Shown: piece by piece, positions 56,831-64,000 of the stretch
How positions within the stretch are numbered: the first letter of the stretch is position 1
Layout of the letters: each line of letters starts with the position of its first letter
Assembly: GCF_034702125.1 (NCBI RefSeq)
Contig: NC_085867.1
Span: 42,400,483 to 42,464,482, forward strand
Length of the DNA stretch: 64,000 bases
Reading direction: 5' to 3'
Origin: Engraulis encrasicolus
Lineage: Eukaryota > Chordata > Actinopteri > Clupeiformes > Engraulidae
Translations under genes and position numbers: made by a program
Notes under the pieces: generated by a model
Seen by the model: only the letters and a program-made list of their open reading frames with translations
Database searches by the model: none
Told to the model about the DNA's origin: nothing

Positions 56831-58437
56831 TATGTTAGGGTGAAGCCTGCTCCAACTTTTATGAATACTTAAATGTAAGTAATATAATGCCTTTCCAAGG
56901 TCACCAGTGTCCAGCTTTCAAGTTTATTGCAAAGATTTACAAGACACATTCCAGAACTTTCATATTAATCAGAGGAGTGTATTACAACTCTGACTGAGGA
57001 GCTCATTTACTGAACACACCAAGATGTGAAGGATTTGGTGATAATACAAAGTCCTAGGAGCATTGCTGAAGAATAGCAAATGGAAGCACTTTCATCAAAG
57101 TCCTCAAAAAACACATATCAAGAACAGCATGCCGCCTACAGTGCACCCTTACTACCCGTAGGCTTCTTTTAATGATGCATAGTGTGGTATTTTTTTGGGG
57201 TGATGATGGCATAAAAAGCGTTAAATTGCATGTATAAAGCACAAATAAATTTTTTTTAAGTAAGAACAGAACAGACCAACTTTGTTTGTTCTTCCACATC
57301 TTTAAAATCGTCAGCACGGGCATACATAAGATTATCAGAAGAGGGTTCAGATGGAAAATTACTGAGCTTATTTTAGGAGACACATTAGGCCTACATGCTC
57401 ACAGACAAGAACATTTCCCCTGTCATGTAGCCTACTATAGCAGACACTTAGACATACGAATTGTAAAAGGTTTCAAACTAAGCTTCTTTTTTTAGACAAC
57501 GATTCTGTGCAAAACAAGATGAGATGTTCTAGCGCAAAGGCTTGTGCGACTAGCAGAAATAGGACGTGATAAAACCACAACGCTGTTGGGTCAAGCAAAT
57601 GGAGAACTAGATTTAAGGGTGCGAAAAAACACAATGCAGGGACAATTTGTGTTTAGACTAAGGCCAAGAGGGTGGAACAAAATGTAACGGCTGAGAGGGG
57701 TGAAGGAGCAGTCTCATATACTTTTATTCTATTTTATTTGACAAGGATTATACATTATATGCAACATGCAATTGTGTATAATGTGTATAACGATCCATAT
57801 TACAACCATAAGGGTATTATTCATCTGTAGTCCTTGGACAACAAGTGTCATTGAAAAGGAAGATGATAAGAAGCAGGTGTACCTTGGCTCAAGGAAAGTT
57901 GAAAGCCACTGTAATAATTACACTCGACTCGTAACCTGTTGTTTGCTTATATGTCCTGTGTGCTAGAGAGAAAGAAACCAAGAGAATATTGCCTTAAAAG
58001 GAATTCAAAGCAAGTAAGATGAAGATATAAATAAATTAAAGTCTCCGTGACATCATGGAAGATACTGATTGGCTGAGGAAATGGAACATGCTAGAAGGGC
58101 CTGAGATGATAAAAAGAGAGAAGAGTCAAGCCCTTGGGGTCACTTGCTTTGGGTGTGCTACTAGAAGCATCTCAGGGCAGGTTTCCAGGTTGCAACTTTG
58201 TGTTGTGTCTTCTCTGTCTTTTAAGGTGGCTGTTTGCAGAAACTTTGCATCAGACTTATGCATTGATTGTATCGCTATATTTATGGTGTACTGTCTTTTG
58301 TGCATCTTGAGTAAATAAACCTTCAGCAATATTTAGACATGTTTGGACAACTTTTGTTCTGATTTGAGACGAGTCCACCCTCTGAGGAGGTCAGAAGACA
58401 ACATTTTAATTCACCTTTCTTCCACAATAGCTTACTT

Positions 58438-59231
58438 CAGGGGTTCCCAAACTTTACCCTGACAAGGCCGCCCATATATGGGTAGATTCCAGCCAAGGCC
58501 AGTCAAGAAAATCAGACAATTTTGTATACAATTGCAATGAACAGGCACGGACAAGAGTACTATAGTAAGGTTTTACACTTTGGCCAAAGGGAGAGGAAGA
58601 GAGGAGCGCTTTTCAGAGAACGAGCTCTGTCTCATAGCGAACCGATCTTGACTCTCTCTGAGTTAAGCAAAAGTAATTGTTTTTATTTCACAATTGACAT
58701 CATAGGTGACAGTTGCCAAAAATGGCTTTTCCTATTTCTAACATGTGCTGTCTAGTTTCAGGATGAGAACACTTCTTCAGTTCAGTATTTCAGTATCATC
58801 TTTCAGTTCAATGTTCTAAAAGGTCTCACTCTGAACTATTGAACTTTTTACAGAACAGTACAAACTGTTTTAAAATTGTTATTAACATCAGTAAAAAATG
58901 TACAGAGATAATTATGCCTACAGCCCCCTTACATGGGTTGTGCCTCACTTTTTGTTTCTGTGCACCCCCTTAAGTCTAGGTCGGTGTGGCAGTGCCCCAC
59001 TAGGATATATAAAATAATAACGATAATAGTAGGCCTAGTAATATTCAAAGATGCAATTGTCTAGCTGGTCTATTGTTTAGCTTTTTTTGTTTGTTTGTTT
59101 ATGTTAGTTATTTAGTTTATGAAATTATTCACTTTGTTGTGCTATACTTGTCTGGCCAACCTGCCGCGGCCCCCCTAGCACCTCCTCACGGCCTACCAGG
59201 AGTCCCCGCCCCCCCACTTTGAAAACCAATG
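58438..59231. mobile_element. hAT-type non-autonomous element
   Basis: It starts CAGGGGTTCCCAAACTTT and ends CACTTTGAAAACCAATG. GCTTACTT / GCTTATTT flank it (7 of 8). Confidence 0.7.
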
Positions 59232-59527
59232 GCTTATTTGTTTGCTTGCTTGCTTGTTTGATTTTGTGTATGTGCTTGCAAATGCTATACCATTTTATTT
59301 CAAATGCAAGGATGATTACATGATCAGCTTGAGCACTTAAAATGATTGAGAGGTGATTTCACTGACAATATTGAAATCAGACCACACAGAAGTTTTCAGT
59401 ACGCAACGGAACTGGAAAAGGCCAGAAGCAAAAGCTAAAGTTTATGAAGAGACATTTTCAGGCTGTTGTTTAAAAATGCTGCACTTTTGTTAAAAAAAAA
59501 TATTTTCACAGATATCTCAAATAGAAG

Positions 59528-62500
59528 ATGGTAGGCCATCATTACCTTGGTTTACTAGTACTGCTGAGGACAATAGATTCCACATCATACCCACCAGGTA
59601 AGGACATCTTTGTTTACCTAAAATATATGTATGCAGTGCACACATACATGTGTATATACATATACAGACATGTACAGTATATGTATATATTACAGTAGAT
59701 TGATCGAGATGGAGAAATATGGTAACACTTTATTTTAGTGTTACATCTATTAGCACTTATACATACAATGTAAATGCCTGTACAAGCAACTTGTACGGCA
59801 TGTACTAAGCAAAATCAAACATTTTTTATGCATGTATTCACAAATGTCTTGTTCATGCACAATTACGGATTTATTACCAATATAACCACCACTTCAGAAA
59901 AGGGAGCCTATCTTCTAGTTGTTTGGCAAGGTGCTGTGGTAAACAGCTCCTGTGACCCAGAGCGATGAGGTTGGCCTGTCATTTGTGCTTATTTCATATC
60001 TGTTCTAACACTGTTCAGGGTTTGTTCACATCGTGTACCAGGAGCTTATACACATTGCATCTGGCACTTACTGCATACTAATAAATAGAACTCTAGGCCT
60101 ACTAGGTCCTTACTCAGGTTATATTGGTAATAAATTCCTTATTTTGTATGAACAAGACATTTGCGAACACATGCCTAACAAATGTTTGATTTTGCTTAGT
60201 ACATGCCTTACAAGTTACCGTACAGGTATTAATATTGTATGTATTAGTGCTCATAAATATAACACTAAAAAGTTACCAAATATATTTATGTACGGATGTA
60301 CGCACGTGTATTCATTTAATTAAAAAATCCTTTTCATTCACTGCTAACATGTAATCAGCTTACAACTTTTTGTAGTCTATATCGCTATCAAAATCAAAAT
60401 TTATTTCAGTAAATTAAACATGTAAAAGGTATCAGTATTCCGAAAAACTGAACACTGTAATCTGAACATATTTTTTTCCCCTTATACATCCACAATACAC
60501 ATTCCTCTTTTACAATTGTAGAGCCCAAAGGATTTGGCACAGACTTCTCCATCAGTGTCCCAACCAACATTTCTGTAGAGGCTGGCTTATGTGCAGAAGT
60601 GCCATGCAAATTCACCTATCCACCTAACACAGTAGCTGAACCCCACAAGAGAATATGGTTTAGGGGGAACAACACCTCCAACCCTGACTATGTGCCTGAG
60701 AATATCATCATAGGTACACTCATGCTGAAGCAAGGAGAGAGGAGATGCAGTTTTCGAGTGAATGATGCACAGGAGGGAAAAAATGATGGCGAGTACAGAT
60801 TCAAGTTGGAATGGGGAGAGAAAGAGACATACATTTTCACTGAGAGTGTATTCATCTTCGTTTCTGGTGAGCATTAGAGAAAAACTTTTGTATTTTCTTA
60901 CACTGCCTGACTGCATTTTCGCAACACTGTTCTTTGACTTCTTCATTTTCCAAACACATTCTAGACCTTTCCAGCAAACCAGAGATAGATGTTCCAATTC
61001 TGACCGAGGGGGAACATCACACTATACACTGTTCTGCCCCTGGATATTGCCCTGGGACTCCACCAGTTATAAGTTGGAAGGGAAATGCTGAAGGACCATT
61101 TGAAGTTGGTCGAATAGTAATGTCTAATGGCCATGTTCATCATAGCTCATATCTCGAACGTTCGTTCAAATTCACTGACCACAACACTGTTCTGACATGT
61201 GTTGTTGTCTACTTGGGCTCGATCACCACAGAAAAAAATGTGACCCTTGAAGTTCAATGTAAGTAATGGCTTCTCATCCAAACGTATTGTTTTTTCTGTT
61301 TTTGATGCCCGTGTATTGTGTATACTGCAACATGTGCCATCTGCAAGATCTTGCATAGATTTCTGGGTAAAAATAAAAACTGTTTATTATGTCTGCTTCA
61401 TGTTCACAAGTCTCCACAAAAAAATATTTGAGTGAAGTCAAACTTGGTGTAATGCTCTGGAGAAAATCCCATTCATTTTTGTTGAAAAATGATTGAACAC
61501 ACAAAATTCATACGCAACAAGGAAAAAAGTTTAAAAAGGTACATTGTGCAGGAAATGGTCAAAAGATGTACTGCAACTATGCTGCTCATTGAAAGAGAGT
61601 TGCCTATTGCCAAATTTGATCTTTTCATTAAAGTTTACTAAGTAATGAACTAATATTTTCTAGTATGGCCCAAGCAGAGTCATTTTTGCCGCTAAAAATG
61701 TCTATTTCTGGAAATTCAAAATGGCAGACCATGGAGAAGATCCCCCTTTTCATGTATGAAAAGTGCAATTTTTCCAGTCATAATGAATACTTAGAATTTG
61801 ATGGTGGTGGTAAGTATTCATGAAAAAGGTAACATTAGTGAATGGGTCGCATGCATTCTGGAAATAAACAACTAAAAATCTTACAAATTGTACATTTCAC
61901 AGAGCTTAGTATTTTGGAGGTAAAGGCTGGGTGTGGGGATAAGGGTTCATTGTGTGTAACGTCACTTTATTCCTCTACAAAACAGATGCTCCAAGGATAA
62001 AGAATGACCCTCACTGCATAATGGACGGCCATTTCTTAACCTGTACATGTGTGAGCCATGGCTGGCCTATTCCCGTTACCCAGTGTCAAGTAGGGCTCAA
62101 CTCCAAAGACTACAACATCACAGAGTCAGTATCGATAGCTACAAGCACCGTGACCAGTACTATCACCACAGCCAATTTCAGCCTTGTCAATAACACCATG
62201 GAGTGCTTCAGTGTAAACCAAATTGGCAAAGCAAGGATAAAGTTTACTTTAGTGGAGAAAAGCTTTACAGGAGAGGAAGAAGGTAGGTTTTTATATTCAG
62301 ATTTTAGAAGATGCACTCTACATAATAAAAAAGAGCTTCAGAGAATGTTGGGCATTGTACTGTGTTTGATTATTTTGTATGCATGTGCAGTATTTTTTAT
62401 TTGCACTATTTAAGTTAAGTCTGGAAAACTTATCACAGGGACTTAGAATTTGTGCATTTTGCCTAGATGTGCTGCAGTATTTTCAATTTCATTACAGGAA

Positions 62501-62931
62501 ATGTTTTAGTCACAAGTCCACATTACAGTAATATAATAGCACTTAAAATAAACAACCTCTTGTGTATATTTAGATCCTGGGAACTGCAACCTGCCATGGA
62601 TTGTAGTGAGCACACTGGCGACTTTGAATGCATTACTCCTTTCTGCTCTGATGGTCATGGCAGTGGTTTGGTAAGAGACCAGTGCTTTTCATGAAGGGGT
62701 GAAAATGTAGTGTAGAAACGATGGGGATGATTAGGATATAAGACATCTATGGCTGATCAGATTATTTAGCTTATAGATTATTTTTGTTTCCCATGCAGGA
62801 AGAGTCAGAAATCTGCCAAGCAAAATGAGACTTCACGAACATACATGGTGTTGACCAAGAGAAATGAAGCAGTCTACGACACCATTAATCAACAGTCCTC
62901 TGAGGGTGCATTCCCAACAGAAGTGATGTAG
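59528..62931 (+). CDS. Siglec/CD33-like immunoglobulin-superfamily receptor
   Basis: Complete; six exons: 59528-59597, 60522-60866, 60965-61258, 61986-62282, 62574-62670, 62799-62931 (1236 nt, 411 residues), all GT-AG and in phase. The layout is a signal peptide (~1-17), an N-terminal V-set (24-138), two C2-set domains (139-236, 237-335), one membrane span (~344-367) and a short tail. Siglec hallmarks: Cys52 with a strand-E Cys99 (RRCSF) in place of the usual strand-F pair, an extra Cys47, and Cys167 in GYCPGTPP of domain 2 for the interdomain bridge. The sialic-acid arginine position (Y-x-F-R in family members) reads Y-R-F-K, Lys118. The tail has Y383MVL and Y394DTI, 11 residues apart, which fits ITAM spacing better than strict ITIM. 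It is an immune-cell surface receptor by family; the ligand is unknown. I give no symbol because teleost members expand lineage-specifically. Confidence 0.88.
59720..60278. mobile_element. Foldback MITE with ~170-bp arms in intron 1 of the Siglec-like gene
   Basis: TGGTAACACTTTATTTTAGT at the left and AACACTAAAAAGTTACCA at the right. The arms also share GGCATGTACTAAGCAAAATC and its complement. Core ~59890-60115. Confidence 0.8.
61536..61900. mobile_element. MITE family A, second copy (no LINE), in the Siglec-like gene
   Basis: It parallels 27633-28432 almost base for base (GTGCAGGAAATGGTCAAAA, CTAGTATGGCCCAAG, ATTCAAAATGGCAGACCATG) without the 428-bp insertion. Confidence 0.9.
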
Positions 62932-63837
62932 ATGCTCATATGCGAGTGTTCAGATTTCAATCCCAGACACACATTGGCCAAAGAGAAAATGAAAAAACTG
63001 CGGTCTTGAAGAAAGTACTCAATACTTCAGACAAAAACAGTATAGGTTTTTCAACTAAAATAATACACTCTGTCCTTAAAAGACCTTGCTTCATGCGTCT
63101 TCTATGGGCGAGAGAAAGTTTCAGAGCTGAATCTTTCCATTCTCTGTTTTAAGTGAACATATAGAGATCACAGATCCGTCAAATATTATTGGATTGCCAT
63201 GTGTAAGTGATCAATGAAGCTAAGAATATGCTTTCTCAGAACCGATGATAAAACTCAATAGGCCCTACTTGTGGCCTGTTCCTGCGGCTTGTTGTCACAT
63301 AACATAGTCATGTAGCTTCAGTGCTGCCGCATGTACGATAATTATCATATGTGTACCATCATTTTGTCCATTTTGTCCTCTGTACGCTAAAAAAAAAATG
63401 ATGTACAATAATTTCAGAGTTGTCATTCAGTTCATTTAGATGCCTTGAAACAACAATTTGGGTCTTGCAAGATAATATCCTCCCAAAAAACATAATTTTC
63501 CGGTTTTGGTATGATAATTCAGCATTTTCCATCTGGGAACACCGTGTAGCTTGGAATTGACTTCACATAGAAGGAGTCTACTGCTATGCTTTGCATCTAT
63601 ATCCGCCATTTCATGTAACCTCTGTCACATTAAAGTATTCTTTGGCACTTGTATTATGAAAGTTGCTTCAACTTCTTAAAAATGTTCATTACTAATATTT
63701 GAGGTTTAATTTAAGACATAGGGTTACATCATTATGTTTGTAGTTTTTATGTTTAGACCACGGTCATTTTTAAAAATGTAACAATACAAAATAAACATAA
63801 ATAAAGATTTCAAAAACCCCTTGAAATCAGTGAGTGC
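62932..63837 (+). other. Probable 3' UTR of the Siglec-like gene
   Basis: No further exon was seen. AATAAA hexamers at 63790-63795 and 63800-63805 are plausible cleavage signals, giving a UTR of about 0.9 kb. Confidence 0.45.
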
Positions 63838-64000
63838 GTATACATGCAGTTCAGTATCCCGAATATGATCGGGATATTAAGTATCCCGAATTTGCGTTTG
63901 CGCATATAAACACTTCAGTATCCCGAATAAGCCCTTATTCGGGATACTGAGAAATCGGGATATGCTAGGTGGAGTTTTCCGAAAGAAGCCGGGATACTGA
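63838..64000. repeat. Start of a MITE with repeated TATCCCGAAT motifs, cut by the window edge
   Basis: CAGTATCCCGAAT occurs several times in both orientations. CAGTATCCCGAATAAG is followed by its complement, forming a hairpin at ~63924-63953. Confidence 0.6.

Noticed and set aside
62860..62910. Classical ITIM pair in the Siglec-like tail
   Set aside because: The -2 positions are Arg381 and Ala392, outside the ITIM consensus; reported as ITAM-spaced instead.

Overview
This is a gene-sparse, repeat-rich piece of a ray-finned (teleost) fish genome. The signs are GT-AG introns in every real gene, fish orthologues of vertebrate genes, long (GT)n/(CA)n microsatellites, and dense hAT, Tc1/mariner and TTAA-flanked MITEs plus tRNA-derived SINEs. 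I cannot name the species. All exon models were read by eye from splice sites and reading-frame continuity.

Layout. 1-1562 (+): last coding exon of a KIAA2026/BRD10-like gene, with a 3' UTR and poly(A) signal to about 2290. 3225-5372 (-): complete mlana (melan-A), four coding exons. 5650-11188: intergenic, full of SINEs and hAT MITEs. 11189-28721 (+): complete ermp1 (endoplasmic reticulum metallopeptidase 1), 15 exons, 884 codons, with all expected M28 zinc ligands. The linkage brd10-mlana-ermp1 matches human 9p24. 28722-42020: no protein gene recognised. It holds a minisatellite, two Tc1 relics, a broken LINE split by a 2.66-kb palindromic element, and two intact tRNA genes (Asp-GTC, Gly-GCC).

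42021-45229 is the most unusual segment. It is a 3.2-kb element with 31-bp inverted termini, a 4-bp duplication (CAAT) and reiterated terminal motifs. Inside it is a phase-consistent four-exon minus-strand gene with a 24-bp (8-residue) tandem repeat. Its product looks like an internally deleted transposase-like protein. A 1,028-bp hAT element with a perfect 8-bp duplication follows (45552-46579).

48192-55704 (-): the last ten exons (547 residues) of a P4-ATPase flippase, atp8b1 by its C-terminal tail. 59528-62931 (+): a complete six-exon Siglec/CD33-like receptor whose sialic-acid arginine position reads lysine and whose tail has an ITAM-spaced tyrosine pair. No further atp8b1 exon was found up to 64000, so this receptor may lie inside an atp8b1 intron.

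The genes have no evident joint pathway: a chromatin-type protein, a melanosomal protein, an ER protease, a lipid flippase and an immune receptor. The shared theme is heavy transposon load, in places right up to splice sites (ermp1 exons 2 and 11).
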